From an uncultured Desulfuromonadales bacterium (GTDB lineage: Bacteria; Desulfobacterota; Desulfuromonadia; Desulfuromonadales; Geopsychrobacteraceae): 40,471 nt of DNA. The first letter of the stretch is position 1; every line of letters begins with the position of its first letter. Under the pieces are notes generated by a model. That model saw only the letters and a program-made list of their open reading frames with translations. It was not told the origin of the DNA and did not search any database. The translations under genes were made by a program, and so were the position numbers. Shown here one piece after another: positions 1 through 9,777 of the stretch. Location of the stretch: the NCBI GenBank assembly GCA_945787295.1, contig CALZHQ010000045.1, positions 1 through 40,471 of the forward strand. Reading direction: 5' to 3'.

Positions 1-98
1 GCAATGTTTTTCATAAAGCCGAAGATGTCGACGAACTGCAGCCGGAAAAAATGGACATTCTTTTCTTCAACAATTTTCATGATTTCATCGCGGGTCAT
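1..98 (-). CDS. glnA: Glutamine synthetase type I, N-terminal fragment (runs off the left edge)
   Basis: The leftward frame starts at the ATG at 98-96 and runs off the window, so only about 32 residues are visible. They read MTRDEIMKIVEEKNVHFFRL, then QFVDIFGFMKNI. This matches the start of type I glutamine synthetases (ATP-dependent ligation of ammonia to glutamate), especially the short form in which an RLQFxDIFGxxKN-like stretch follows a first helix. AGG and GGAG tracts lie 4-12 bases upstream. The glutaminase gene lies 73 bases upstream on the same strand, so synthesis and hydrolysis of glutamine are probably encoded together. The catalytic domain is outside the window, so a GS-like amidoligase paralogue cannot be excluded. 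Confidence 0.85.
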   Translation of the reverse strand, partial: MTRDEIMKIVEEKNVHFFRLQFVDIFGFMKNI

Positions 99-171
99 AT
101 CCTAAGCTCCCTTTCCTTTGTGACTGGCCGGGGCCGCCGGCAGGCTGATATCATCTGAAAATTTTACCGAA

Positions 172-1107
172 TCAGAAGATCGATGATTCGGTTCTGGTGG
201 TGAAAAGTTCGAGTATTTTCATGCCACGATACGAGTTCCCCTTGGCGTTTAAACGGGGACTCCAGACGGCGATGCTGTAGTTTTCAGGGTGCACTGCAAT
301 AATACCACCGCCAACGCCACTTTTCCCGGGCAGGCCAACCTTGAAAGAAAATTCGCCGGCTTCATCGTAAAAACCGCACAACTGCATGATGGCATTGATC
401 CGTTTTGACTTGCTGACGCTGATAACCCGCTCACCGGTCAGCGGGTTGATACCTCCTGCCGCTAAAAACAGAAAGGCCTGGGCTAATTCCTGGCAGGTCA
501 TTTCGATAGCGCAGAGCTTGCAGTAAAAGCTGAAAACCCTGTCAATATCATTGTGTATGTTTCCGTAGGACTTGATCAGGTTGAGCAAGGCGGCGTTGGT
601 GTAGCCGGTGAGTTGCTCCGATTCGGCAACCTTCTGGTTGTAGTCGATGGCGCTGTTTCCGGACAGGCTGCGGATAACCGCGATCAGGTCCTGCAGCGGG
701 TCCTGCAGCCGAGTGATCAGGACATCGCAAACCACCAGCGCTCCGGCGTTGATCAGCGGGTTGCGCGGAATCCCTTTTTCGTACTCCAGCTGCAGCAGCG
801 AGTTGAAAGGGGTGCCGGAGGGTTCAACGCCAACCCGGTTCCACAACTGGTCTTTTTCAAGCATAAAGGCCAGGGTCAGGGAAAAGACTTTTGAGATGCT
901 CTGGATGGAGAACTTTGTATCTGCCGCCCCGAAAGAGAAGTTCTCGTTGGTAACGGTCGTCAGGTGGATGCCAATTTTACTGGTGTCGACATGAGCCAGC
1001 TCCGGAATGTAGCTGGCGACCTGACCGAGGTTCTCGGTCAGGGCTAATTCTTCGGCGATGTCCCGGAAAATTTCATTGTAGTTCATCAGTGACCAGACCT
1101 TTCCCAT
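172..1107 (-). CDS. glsA: Glutaminase
   Basis: This is a cytoplasmic glutaminase converting glutamine to glutamate and ammonia. At 311 residues it has the usual length of the bacterial GlsA/GlsB family, and it resembles E. coli YneH along its whole length. The serine beta-lactamase-like fold is marked by FSIQSISKV, which carries the Ser-x-x-Lys nucleophile/base pair, by PSGTPFNSLLQLE and NPLINAGA in the middle, and by VGLPGKSGVGGGI near the end. The first ATG has AAGG five bases upstream. A second in-frame ATG at 1086 (MNYNEI) also fits the family and has GGGAAAGG 11 bases upstream, so the true start may be seven codons later. The gene reads toward glnA and is divergent from the amidoligase array. 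Confidence 0.95.
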   Translation of the reverse strand: MGKVWSLMNYNEIFRDIAEELALTENLGQVASYIPELAHVDTSKIGIHLTTVTNENFSFGAADTKFSIQSISKVFSLTLAFMLEKDQLWNRVGVEPSGTPFNSLLQLEYEKGIPRNPLINAGALVVCDVLITRLQDPLQDLIAVIRSLSGNSAIDYNQKVAESEQLTGYTNAALLNLIKSYGNIHNDIDRVFSFYCKLCAIEMTCQELAQAFLFLAAGGINPLTGERVISVSKSKRINAIMQLCGFYDEAGEFSFKVGLPGKSGVGGGIIAVHPENYSIAVWSPRLNAKGNSYRGMKILELFTTRTESSIF

Positions 1108-1347
1108 AAAAGCCTTTGGAGCCGATTTTCTGCTTTCTTGCAGAAGGCTAGAAAAAATGAGTATACAGGTAAATTTAAATAGCGAAATCAGCTTTTATGC
1201 TATTATGGCAATTCATTAGCCAGTCGTCTTCATTCTCTTGAGGATTGATATGCTAAGTCTGCCCAGTCTGCGTTTGGATTGTTTCTCGATCTGTGTTGCT
1301 TGCTCTGGGAATCGAAAGATATCCCGGCCATTAGTTGAGGGTTCTTC

Positions 1348-4300
1348 ATGCCAATCCGCATCGCTTGTAATCATGTCACCAGCTATAAATTCGATCGGCC
1401 GATTTCCCTTTCTCCGCATGTGTTACGCCTGCGACCGGCGCCCCATTGCCGGACGCCGATCCAGTCTTATTCACTGAAGGTGACCCCCGACACCCATTTC
1501 CTGAACTGGCAGCAGGACGCCTTCGGCAATTACCTGGCGCGGCTGGTTTTCCCGGAAAAGACCCGCGAACTGCGCTTCGAAGTCGAAGTGATCGCCGATA
1601 TGACGGTTTACAACCCGTTCGATTTTTTCATCGAAGAATCGGCCGAGAAGTATCCGTTTGAGTACAGCAAGCAGGAGCGGACCGAGCTGGTTCCCTATCT
1701 GCAGAAAGTGGTGACCGGGCCACGCTTGGAAAAGTGGCTGAAAAAGATCGATCGCAGCGAGGTCAACACCATCGATTTTCTGGTGGAAGTGAATCGGCAG
1801 GTGCAGCAGGCGGTGAATTATTCGGTCCGCATGGAGCCGGGCGTGCAGAGTTGCGAGGTAACCCTGCAGCGGGAAATTGGTTCCTGCCGGGATTCGGCCT
1901 GGTTGCTGGCCCAGGTGTTCCGGCATCTGGGACTGGCAGCACGGTTTGTCAGCGGCTACCTGGTGCAGTTGACGGCGGATGAAAAATCACTGGACGGCCC
2001 CTCCGGTCCTGAAGCCGACTTCACCGACCTGCACGCCTGGACCGAGGTCTATGTGCCGGGGGCCGGTTGGGTCGGGCTTGACCCGACCTCCGGACTGTTG
2101 GCCAGTGAAGGGCACATTCCGCTCGCCTGCACGCCGCACCCGGTCAGTGCTGCGCCGGTCACCGGGGCGATGGACCAGTGCGAAGTCGAGTTTGAGCACA
2201 GCAATATCGTCACCCGGATTCATGAAGATCCCCGTGTCACCAAGCCGTACAGTGATGATCAATGGGCACTGATCAATGCCCTGGGGGAGCAGGTTGATGA
2301 AGAACTGGTCGCCGGTGATGTCCGCCTGACCATGGGCGGCGAACCGACCTTTGTCTCGATCGACGACATGGAGAGCGCCCAGTGGAATACCAGCGCCGAT
2401 GGGCAGCACAAGCGGAAGCTGGCCTACGACCTGACCCTGCGACTGCGCGACGCCTTCGGTCCCGGCGGTCTGCTGCACTTCGGTCAGGGCAAGTGGTATC
2501 CGGGCGAGCCGCTGCCGCGTTGGGCGAACAGCTGCTTCTGGCGTAAGGACAAGGAACCGATCTGGCACGAACCGGAACTGCTGGCCGACATCAACAGGGA
2601 TTATGAATTCTCCCACACCGATGCCAAGCGGTTTGCCGAACGCCTGGTTGAGCATCTGCAGATCAGGAAGGATTACCTGGTGCCTGGGTATGAAGATACC
2701 CTTTACTGGCTGTGGAAGGAGGGGACGGTTCCGGCGAATGTCGATCCGCTGAAAGCCAACCTCAAGGACTCTTCTGAGCGCCGTACGCTGGCACAGGTCC
2801 TGGAAAAGGGCCTGGGCGACCCGGTCGGCTATGCGTTGCCGCTGAAATGGAACTTGAACGAGCAGGTCTGGGAGAGCAGCCCCTGGGAGTTTCGCCGCGA
2901 GCAGATGTTCCTGATCCCCGGAGATTCCGGGATGGGCCTGCGCCTGCCGCTCGATTCGCTGCCATGGGTCGCGCCGGAAAAGCGGGAGCCGTTTTTCGAG
3001 CAAAGCCAGTTCCAGCCGCTGCCGGGTTTGGAGAATTATCACGGCCTCTGGGCCGGGAAGCTGGTGCCAGAGCCGGAGCTGCAAACGGGCAGAGAGAGCG
3101 AAAATGAGCCGGAAAAGTCAGAAGAGTTAAAAGAGGTTGAGGTGTCGCATACCGCTCTCTGTGTCGAGGCGCGGGAGGGGCGGGTCTACATTTTTATGCC
3201 GCCGCTGGGCCGGCTTGAAGAATATCTTGACCTGATCAGTCTCATTGAAATTACCGCCGGGGAGCTGAAGCTGCCGGTGGTCATTGAAGGCTATGAACCG
3301 CCGCGCGATTACCGGATCGAACGGCTCTCGGTGACGCCCGATCCCGGGGTTATCGAAGTCAATATCCATCCAGCCGGCAGCTGGAAGGAGATCGTTGACA
3401 ACACCATCCTGCTCTACGAAGAGGCCCGGCAGTGCCGCCTCGGTACGGAGAAGTTCATGCTCGACGGCCGCCATACCGGAACCGGCGGCGGCAATCATAT
3501 CACCCTCGGCGGTGTGACGCCGGTCGACAGTCCGATGCTGCGGCGCCCCGACCTGTTGCGCAGCCTGGTGACCTACTGGCAGCACCATCCGGGGCTGTCC
3601 TACCTGTTCTCCGGGATGTTCATGGGCCCTACCAGTCAAGCCCCGCGGATCGATGAAGCGCGGGATGATTCGCTCTACGAACTGGAGATTGCCTTTGGAC
3701 AGATGCCGGAGGGAGAGACCCCGGCGCCCTGGCTGGTCGATCGACTGATGCGCAACCTGCTGATCGATGTCACCGGCAACACCCACCGGGCCGAGTTCTG
3801 TATCGATAAGCTCTACTCGCCCGACAGTTCCTCGGGGCGGCTGGGATTGCTTGAGTTACGGGCATTTGAAATGCCGCCCCATGCCCGCATGAGCCTGGTG
3901 CAGAATCTGCTGTTGCGAACCCTGCTGGCCTGGTTCTGGAAACAGCCCTACAAGCATGATCTGGTCCGCTGGGGGACAGCGCTGCACGACCGGTTTCTGC
4001 TCCCCTATTATGTGCGCCAGGATTTGAAAGAGGTGATCGCCGATCTGCAGCAGGCCGGGTACCCGTTCCAGCTTGACTGGTTCGAGCCGTTCTTCGAGTT
4101 CCGCTTCCCCCGTTACGGGACGGTACAGGTCGACGGGATCGAACTGGAACTGCGCTTCGCCATTGAACCCTGGCACGTTCTCGGCGAAGAGGTCAGCAGC
4201 CAGGGAACCGCCCGTTATGTCGACTCTTCGGTCGAACGGCTGCAGCTGCATGTTACCGGTCTGACTGACGGTCGCCATGTGATTACCTGCAACGGTCGCA

Positions 4301-4716
4301 GGTTGCCGTTACAGGCCACCGGGCGCAAAGATGAATTTGTCGCCGGGGTCCGCTATCGGGCCTGGCAACCACCGTCAGCGCTGCATCCGACCATCCCGTC
4401 CCATTCGCCGCTGGTGTTCGATGTGATTGACGGTTGGAACGGCCGCTCGATCGGTGGTTGCACCTACCACGTGTCCCATCCGGGTGGGCGCAGTTACGAG
4501 GATTTCCCGGTCAATGCGATCACCGCTGAATCGCGCCGGGTCTCGCTGTTTCGGGACACTGAGCATACCCAGGGCCCGCTGCAGCCGCCGCCTGAATTCA
4601 GCGGTCTCGGCCGCTTCTTCCCGGAAGGCACTCCTCCCGGACCGATGGCACCGGCATTAGAGGAGAACAACCTGGAATTTCCCTATACCCTGGATTTGCG
4701 GCGGGGACGTCAGTAA
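1348..4716 (+). CDS. Transglutaminase-like / DUF2126 fusion protein
   Basis: This large cytoplasmic protein (1,122 residues, no signal peptide) opens the array. Residues 1-90 look like the bacterial transglutaminase N-terminal beta domain. Residues 150-250 are a transglutaminase core with the triad visible: Cys180 in GSCRDSAW, His229 in DLHAW and Asp245 in GLDPT. From about residue 300 to the end it is DUF2126, recognised by RLTMGGEPTFVSIDD, GQGKWYPGEPLPRWA and the hallmark GGGNHITLGG (713-722), followed by SPMLRRPDLLRSL. Comparative genomics by Aravind's group described a circularly permuted glutamine synthetase-like ligase in such systems; equating it with DUF2126 is from memory. ATG is preceded by GAGG seven bases upstream. 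The substrate is unknown; peptide ligation or trimming is an inference from family context. Confidence 0.93.
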   Translation: MPIRIACNHVTSYKFDRPISLSPHVLRLRPAPHCRTPIQSYSLKVTPDTHFLNWQQDAFGNYLARLVFPEKTRELRFEVEVIADMTVYNPFDFFIEESAEKYPFEYSKQERTELVPYLQKVVTGPRLEKWLKKIDRSEVNTIDFLVEVNRQVQQAVNYSVRMEPGVQSCEVTLQREIGSCRDSAWLLAQVFRHLGLAARFVSGYLVQLTADEKSLDGPSGPEADFTDLHAWTEVYVPGAGWVGLDPTSGLLASEGHIPLACTPHPVSAAPVTGAMDQCEVEFEHSNIVTRIHEDPRVTKPYSDDQWALINALGEQVDEELVAGDVRLTMGGEPTFVSIDDMESAQWNTSADGQHKRKLAYDLTLRLRDAFGPGGLLHFGQGKWYPGEPLPRWANSCFWRKDKEPIWHEPELLADINRDYEFSHTDAKRFAERLVEHLQIRKDYLVPGYEDTLYWLWKEGTVPANVDPLKANLKDSSERRTLAQVLEKGLGDPVGYALPLKWNLNEQVWESSPWEFRREQMFLIPGDSGMGLRLPLDSLPWVAPEKREPFFEQSQFQPLPGLENYHGLWAGKLVPEPELQTGRESENEPEKSEELKEVEVSHTALCVEAREGRVYIFMPPLGRLEEYLDLISLIEITAGELKLPVVIEGYEPPRDYRIERLSVTPDPGVIEVNIHPAGSWKEIVDNTILLYEEARQCRLGTEKFMLDGRHTGTGGGNHITLGGVTPVDSPMLRRPDLLRSLVTYWQHHPGLSYLFSGMFMGPTSQAPRIDEARDDSLYELEIAFGQMPEGETPAPWLVDRLMRNLLIDVTGNTHRAEFCIDKLYSPDSSSGRLGLLELRAFEMPPHARMSLVQNLLLRTLLAWFWKQPYKHDLVRWGTALHDRFLLPYYVRQDLKEVIADLQQAGYPFQLDWFEPFFEFRFPRYGTVQVDGIELELRFAIEPWHVLGEEVSSQGTARYVDSSVERLQLHVTGLTDGRHVITCNGRRLPLQATGRKDEFVAGVRYRAWQPPSALHPTIPSHSPLVFDVIDGWNGRSIGGCTYHVSHPGGRSYEDFPVNAITAESRRVSLFRDTEHTQGPLQPPPEFSGLGRFFPEGTPPGPMAPALEENNLEFPYTLDLRRGRQ

Positions 4717-4765
4717 TATTCTGAGTCAAAAGCCCGGTCAAAGCCGGGATGAGTGAGATGTACCT

Positions 4766-7348
4766 GTGAACATGAAATTTGAACAACAACAAAATCAGCG
4801 TCAGAACCGCGGATCCCAGTCGTATACAACCGAATTGGCAGAGTTTGCTGAAATCTGCCCAGCGACCGGTGACCTTCCGCCCCACGAACAGGAGCTTCTG
4901 GGGGTTCTCGAAAAAACCGGCACTAAAAAACTTGCCAGAAGGCGCAAAGAGGGACAGCGGCTGTTGCGTGAAAATGGCGCCACGCATAATATTTTTGATC
5001 CTGACGATGCTTCGCGGAACTGGCAGTTTGATCCTGTCCCACTGGTCATCGGCCATGAGGAATGGAAAAAAATTGAACAGGGACTGATCCAGCGGGCCGA
5101 ACTGCTGAACCTGGTTCTTGCCGACATCTATGGCCCGCGCAAACTGCTGGAAAAGGGCTTGCTGCCACCAGAACTGGTTTATTCCCACCAAGGTTTCCTC
5201 TGGCCGTGTGTCGACCTGGTTCCTGAGGCCGAGCGGCGATTGATCATCTATTCCGGAAATATAGCCAGGGGCCGGGATGGGCGCTTCTGGGTTCTCGAAG
5301 ACCGCACTCAGCCACCATTCGGATCCGGTTATGCGCTGGAAAACCGGATTGTCATGAATCGCAGCTTTTCGAAACTTTTCGAGAATTTTCAGGTCCATCG
5401 TCTGTCGATGTATTTTCGCGCCTTGCGTAACAGTTTATCGCTGCTGGCGCGGCACAACCGGGACGAGCCACGGGTTGTCGTGCTGACCCCGGGTCCAGAG
5501 CATGACGCCTACTTTGAACATGCTTACCTGGCCGCCTATCTTGGCTACCCCCTGGTCCAGGGGGGGGATCTGGTGGTTCGAGACGGCTGTGTCTGGATGA
5601 AATCGGTCGGCGGCCTGTATCAGGTCGATGTGATTTTACGTCGTCTGGACGATGAACTCTGCGATCCTCTTGAATTGCGCCGCGACTCACTGTATGGCAT
5701 CCCCGGCTTGCTGGAGGCGGTTCGCCTGGGCAATGTCGCCACCGCCAACCCGGTCGGCAGCAGCGTGTTGGAAAATCCCGCCCTGCTGTCTTTTTTGCCG
5801 GGACTTTGCCGCCATCTGCTGGGCGAAGAGCTGCAACTGCCGTCGGTCGCCACCTGGTGGTGTGGCCAACCGCGCGAGCGCGAGTTTGTGCTGCAGAACC
5901 TGGACAAATTACTGGTCAAACCGATTCATCCGATGGCAGATCTGCCGGACATGGTGCCCGGGGAGATGTCGAAAGCCGACACCTGCCTGTGGCGGGACCG
6001 AATTCTGGCCGCTCCGCATCTGTTTGTTGGCCAGGAGCTGGCGTGTTTGACCGCGAGCCCTGCGTTCGTCTCCGACCGGGTTGAGTCGCGCCCGAGTGTT
6101 TTGAGTACGTTTCTTACCGCACAGGAACAGACCTACGTTGCCATGCCGGGCGGGGTCGCCAGAAGCAAGGACGATATCCGCAGCCTGCTGACGCCCGATC
6201 AGAAGGGCGGCTTCTGCAAAGATACCTGGGTTCTGACCCCGGAACCGGGAAAACAGGTGACACTCTGGCGGCAGGTGCAGCCGGATCAGCTGATTAGACC
6301 ACTGGTCGGACTGCTGTCGAGTCGGGCTGCGGAAAACCTGTTCTGGACCGGCCGTTATGCCGAACGGGCCGAGGGAACATCCCGGTTGCTGCGCTCGGCT
6401 CTGATCAAACTGCAGGAATTTAAGGAATTCCGCGACCCGGATGACCAGGCCAACCTGAACGGCTTGTTACAGGCTCTGACCAATGTCACCGCGACATTCC
6501 CCGGCTTTGTCGGAGAGGGGGCTGCAGCAAAGTTCGCCGATCCGCGGGCCGAACTTCTCTCCTTGGCGACCGATGTTGAGAGGTCCGGCAGCCTGCGGGC
6601 TTCGCTGCGAAACTTCGGCCGCTCTGCCTATACCATCAGGGACATGCTGCCGGAGGATGCCTGGCGGGTTGTCGATAACGTGCAACGCAACTGGCATCCG
6701 AAACTATCGGTCTACCTGATCGGTAGCGGTCGGCTGGTGGAAAGTGTCAACCAGCTGATCCTGCAGTTGTCGGCTTTCAGTGGGCTGACCAGTGAGAATA
6801 TGTCACGCGAAACCGCCTGGCTGTTACTGAATATCGGCCGCAGGTTGGAGCGGGCGCTCAACCTGATTGAACTGCTGCGGGCAACCCTGGTTCCGCGTTA
6901 TGGGAAATCGGAGGAAGCCCAGATGCTGGAAACGGTGCTTTCAACGACCAACAGCCAGATTGTTTTCCGGCGGCGCTACCGTTCTTTTATGCAGCTTTCG
7001 ACGATTCTGGAATTATTGTTGCTGGATGAAAATTACCCGCGGGCGCTTGCTTACCAGCTCCGCCTGCTGCAGATTCATATCGATGAGCTGCCGCGGGAGC
7101 TGCAGCAGGCTAGACCTCACCTGGATGAAAAGCTGATTTCAGAAGTGCTGGGACAACTGCGGAGCACGGATCATAAGCAATTAACCCAGTTGGCCGGCGG
7201 AGACAGTTCATACCCGCTACTGGAAAAATTACTCCTTTCACAAAAAGAGCGACTGGAGCAACTCTCCGGGGTCCTGATGGAGCTTTATTTCAGTCCGACC
7301 CAGGCGCCACAGCAAATGGGCTCAATGGTGCAGGATAAAGCCTCATGA
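4766..7348 (+). CDS. Circularly permuted ATP-grasp (type 2) - Alpha-E fusion protein
   Basis: This 860-residue cytoplasmic protein has two parts. Residues 70-500 form a circularly permuted ATP-grasp ligase with FWVLEDRTQPPFGSG, YFEHAYLAAYLG, QGGDLVV, VDVILRRLDDEL and LQNLDKLLVKP. Residues 516-845 form an Alpha-E all-helical domain, starting LLSSRAAENLFWTGRYAERA. Such fusions are known from predicted peptide-ligase operons. Compared with the stand-alone ATP-grasp three genes on, it lacks the GGYGML glycine loop and the HVDLRPY motif, having VESRPSVLSTF instead. The annotated start is GTG at 4766; an ATG two codons later is equally possible, and neither has a strong ribosome-binding site. Its stop overlaps the next start by four bases (ATGA), implying coupled translation. 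Confidence 0.93.
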   Translation: MNMKFEQQQNQRQNRGSQSYTTELAEFAEICPATGDLPPHEQELLGVLEKTGTKKLARRRKEGQRLLRENGATHNIFDPDDASRNWQFDPVPLVIGHEEWKKIEQGLIQRAELLNLVLADIYGPRKLLEKGLLPPELVYSHQGFLWPCVDLVPEAERRLIIYSGNIARGRDGRFWVLEDRTQPPFGSGYALENRIVMNRSFSKLFENFQVHRLSMYFRALRNSLSLLARHNRDEPRVVVLTPGPEHDAYFEHAYLAAYLGYPLVQGGDLVVRDGCVWMKSVGGLYQVDVILRRLDDELCDPLELRRDSLYGIPGLLEAVRLGNVATANPVGSSVLENPALLSFLPGLCRHLLGEELQLPSVATWWCGQPREREFVLQNLDKLLVKPIHPMADLPDMVPGEMSKADTCLWRDRILAAPHLFVGQELACLTASPAFVSDRVESRPSVLSTFLTAQEQTYVAMPGGVARSKDDIRSLLTPDQKGGFCKDTWVLTPEPGKQVTLWRQVQPDQLIRPLVGLLSSRAAENLFWTGRYAERAEGTSRLLRSALIKLQEFKEFRDPDDQANLNGLLQALTNVTATFPGFVGEGAAAKFADPRAELLSLATDVERSGSLRASLRNFGRSAYTIRDMLPEDAWRVVDNVQRNWHPKLSVYLIGSGRLVESVNQLILQLSAFSGLTSENMSRETAWLLLNIGRRLERALNLIELLRATLVPRYGKSEEAQMLETVLSTTNSQIVFRRRYRSFMQLSTILELLLLDENYPRALAYQLRLLQIHIDELPRELQQARPHLDEKLISEVLGQLRSTDHKQLTQLAGGDSSYPLLEKLLLSQKERLEQLSGVLMELYFSPTQAPQQMGSMVQDKAS

Positions 7349-8226
7349 ACTATCGCGTGACCCATACAACTCAGTACCTCTATAGCGCACAGGTCGGTCT
7401 TTGCCGGAATGAAGCCTGTCTGCTGCCCCGCAATACTTTGCGTCAGGCCTGTTTGACAAGCCACTTGCAGATCGATCCTGCACCTGCAGATCTGCGGGAA
7501 CGGCTCGATCCCTTCGGCAATCGCGTCACCCATTTTGCGATTCAGCAACCGCATAAGAAGCTGGAGGTGACCGCAGTCAGTGAAATTTCGACCCTGCCAA
7601 GGGATGATGAGTTTCTCCGCCTGGGGAATCAGCTTTGCTGGTCAAAGGTTCGCGACCACCTGCAGACCGATCGAACTCGAGAGACCCTGGAGGCTTTGCC
7701 GTATCTGTTCGATTCGCCGATGATCAAGGGCTTCCCCTTGCTGGCCGAATATGCACGCCCGTCCTTTGCCGAACAACGACCTTTCGTTGATGCAGTGACC
7801 GATCTGATGGAGCGGATTTTCCGCGAGTTCAAGTATGATCCCGGTTTTACCACCATCGCCACGCCGCTCTCCGAGGTGCTGAAAAATCGCCGCGGGGTCT
7901 GCCAGGACTTCGCCCATCTCGGCATCGCCTGTTTACGCGCCATGGGACTGGCTGCGCGCTATGTCAGCGGTTATATCGAGACCGCTCCCCCTCCGGGACA
8001 GGAGCGTCTGATCGGTGCCGATGCGTCACATGCCTGGTTTGCTGTTTATGCACCGACGGTCGGCTGGATCGACTTCGATCCGACCAATAATCAGCTGCCC
8101 GCCGAACAGCATATTTCGGTCGCCTGGGGACGGGATTTTTCTGATGTTTCACCACTCAAAGGGGTTGCCTTGGGCGGTGGTAAACACAAGGTTTCCGTTT
8201 CTGTAGATGTTGCAAAAAAAGTCTGA
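7345..8226 (+). CDS. Transglutaminase family protein (second of three in the array)
   Basis: This cytoplasmic papain-fold protein has 293 residues. An N-terminal beta domain (about 1-85, beginning MNYRVTHTTQYLYS) precedes a transglutaminase core. The triad is intact: Cys186 in RRGVCQDFAHLG, His229 in DASHAWFAVY and Asp245 in WIDFDPTNNQ. In this architecture the core is thought to act as a peptidase or amide-transfer enzyme rather than as a classical protein crosslinker; that is known only by family context. The gene overlaps the ATP-grasp/Alpha-E fusion by four bases and is followed after 48 bases by the second ATP-grasp, so it sits between the two ligase modules. Confidence 0.93.
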   Translation: MNYRVTHTTQYLYSAQVGLCRNEACLLPRNTLRQACLTSHLQIDPAPADLRERLDPFGNRVTHFAIQQPHKKLEVTAVSEISTLPRDDEFLRLGNQLCWSKVRDHLQTDRTRETLEALPYLFDSPMIKGFPLLAEYARPSFAEQRPFVDAVTDLMERIFREFKYDPGFTTIATPLSEVLKNRRGVCQDFAHLGIACLRAMGLAARYVSGYIETAPPPGQERLIGADASHAWFAVYAPTVGWIDFDPTNNQLPAEQHISVAWGRDFSDVSPLKGVALGGGKHKVSVSVDVAKKV

Positions 8227-8274
8227 TTTACAATGACGTAAGTCCCTGTCTCTCTATTAGGAAAGGATTTTCAA

Positions 8275-9777
8275 ATGAGATTTGATGGGTATGATACCGA
8301 GGGATTTTATGATGAGCTGTTCGACCCGCAGGGCAACCCACGCGCAGGCGCTGATGTGCTTATCGAGCGGATTAATGCATTGCCGGAGACCGAACTGCAA
8401 CGGCGCCAGAAGGCTGCTGAGCATGCCCTGTTGAACCTGGGGATCACGTTTAATGTCTACGGCAGCGAAGCCCAGACGGAGAAGATTTTCCCCTTCGATA
8501 TTGTGCCGCGCATCGTCCAGGCCCACGAGTGGGAGGTTCTCGAACGTGGGCTCAAGCAGCGAATAACCGCGCTGAACTGCTTCATCGATGATATTTATAA
8601 TGAGCAGAAAATTCTCAAGGACAAGATTGTTCCTGCCGACCTGGTGCTTTCGGCCGAGGGGTTCCGTAAGCCCTGCATCGGTCTGCAGCCGCCCAACGGC
8701 GTCTGGTGTCATATCACCGGGACCGACCTGGTGCGCGGCGCTGACGGGGAGTTTTATGTGCTGGAAGATAACCTGCGTTGCCCGTCCGGGGTTTCTTATG
8801 TGCTGGAAAACCGGCAGATTATGAAGCGCACCTTCCCGATGGTTTTTGATGCCTGCAGTGTTCAGCCGGTGATGGAGTACCCCAGCCGACTGCTCGACAT
8901 GCTGCAGGAAATGGCGCCCCCGGGAGTTCGTTCTCCGGTGGTGGTCGTCTGGACGCCAGGAATCTATAACTCGGCCTATTTTGAACACAGCTTTTTGGCT
9001 CAGCAGATGGGCGTGCCGCTGGTCGAAGGTGGTGATTTAGTGGTCCAGGGCGGCGAAGTGATGATGCGGACCACCAAGGGGCTTGAGCGGGTCGATGTCA
9101 TCTATCGCCGGATCGATGACGATTTCATGGACCCCAAAGCCTTCCGGGCCGACTCGATGCTGGGCGTACCGGGACTGATGAAAGCCTACAGCAAGGGGAA
9201 GGTCGCGTTGGCCAACGCTCCGGGGACCGGCGTCGCCGACGATAAAGCGGTCTACGCGTATGTGCCGGACATCATCAAGTATTACCTTGGAGAAGAGCCG
9301 ATCACCAAGAATGTGCCGACCTATGCCTGCTGGAAAGATGACGACCGCCAATATGTGCTGGAGAACCTGGATAAACTGGTGGTCAAGGCGGTCAACGAAT
9401 CGGGTGGTTACGGGATGCTGGTCGGACCTCATTCGACTGCCGAAGAACAGGCGGAATTCGCCAAGCGGATTAAGGCCAAACCACGAACCTACATTGCCCA
9501 GCCGACCCTCGCTCTGTCGCGGGTTCCGGTGCTGGTCAACGACCACTTCGAAGGGCGGCATGTTGATCTGCGGCCTTATATTCTGTATGGCAAAGAGAGT
9601 GTCTATGTCCTGCCGGGTGGGTTGACCCGGGTGGCGCTGAAAAAAGGCTCTCTGGTCGTCAACTCCTCGCAGGGGGGGGGCAGCAAGGATACCTGGGTGC
9701 TCAATGCCGCCGGTGGCCGATCTCCGGAATCGCCCCTCCAGAGTCAGAGCCAGAGTCAGGAGGTGAAGTCATGTTGA
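8275..9777 (+). CDS. Circularly permuted ATP-grasp protein (type 1, formerly DUF404/DUF407)
   Basis: This stand-alone 500-residue ATP-grasp ligase is predicted to form amide bonds through an acyl-phosphate intermediate. Visible motifs in order are [12 protein letters not shown] (52-63), [15 protein letters not shown] (160-174), [13 protein letters not shown] (234-246), EGGDLVV (251-257), [15 protein letters not shown] (273-287), [21 protein letters not shown] (362-382, including the glycine loop) and [11 protein letters not shown] near 430. The C-terminus ends in a low-complexity SQSQSQ stretch. AGGAAAGGA lies just before the ATG. The end overlaps the start of the free-standing Alpha-E gene by seven bases, so the pair mirrors the fused protein at 4766-7348. 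The cellular substrate is unknown. Confidence 0.94.
   Translation: MRFDGYDTEGFYDELFDPQGNPRAGADVLIERINALPETELQRRQKAAEHALLNLGITFNVYGSEAQTEKIFPFDIVPRIVQAHEWEVLERGLKQRITALNCFIDDIYNEQKILKDKIVPADLVLSAEGFRKPCIGLQPPNGVWCHITGTDLVRGADGEFYVLEDNLRCPSGVSYVLENRQIMKRTFPMVFDACSVQPVMEYPSRLLDMLQEMAPPGVRSPVVVVWTPGIYNSAYFEHSFLAQQMGVPLVEGGDLVVQGGEVMMRTTKGLERVDVIYRRIDDDFMDPKAFRADSMLGVPGLMKAYSKGKVALANAPGTGVADDKAVYAYVPDIIKYYLGEEPITKNVPTYACWKDDDRQYVLENLDKLVVKAVNESGGYGMLVGPHSTAEEQAEFAKRIKAKPRTYIAQPTLALSRVPVLVNDHFEGRHVDLRPYILYGKESVYVLPGGLTRVALKKGSLVVNSSQGGGSKDTWVLNAAGGRSPESPLQSQSQSQEVKSC

Noticed and set aside
1987..3084. Long leftward open frame (365 codons) inside the transglutaminase-DUF2126 gene
   Set aside because: Composition is that of an antisense shadow in GC-rich coding DNA; the plus frame has intact family motifs throughout.
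4598..5398. Leftward open frame across the junction of the first two array genes
   Set aside because: Spans two confirmed plus-strand genes, no domain and no ribosome-binding site.
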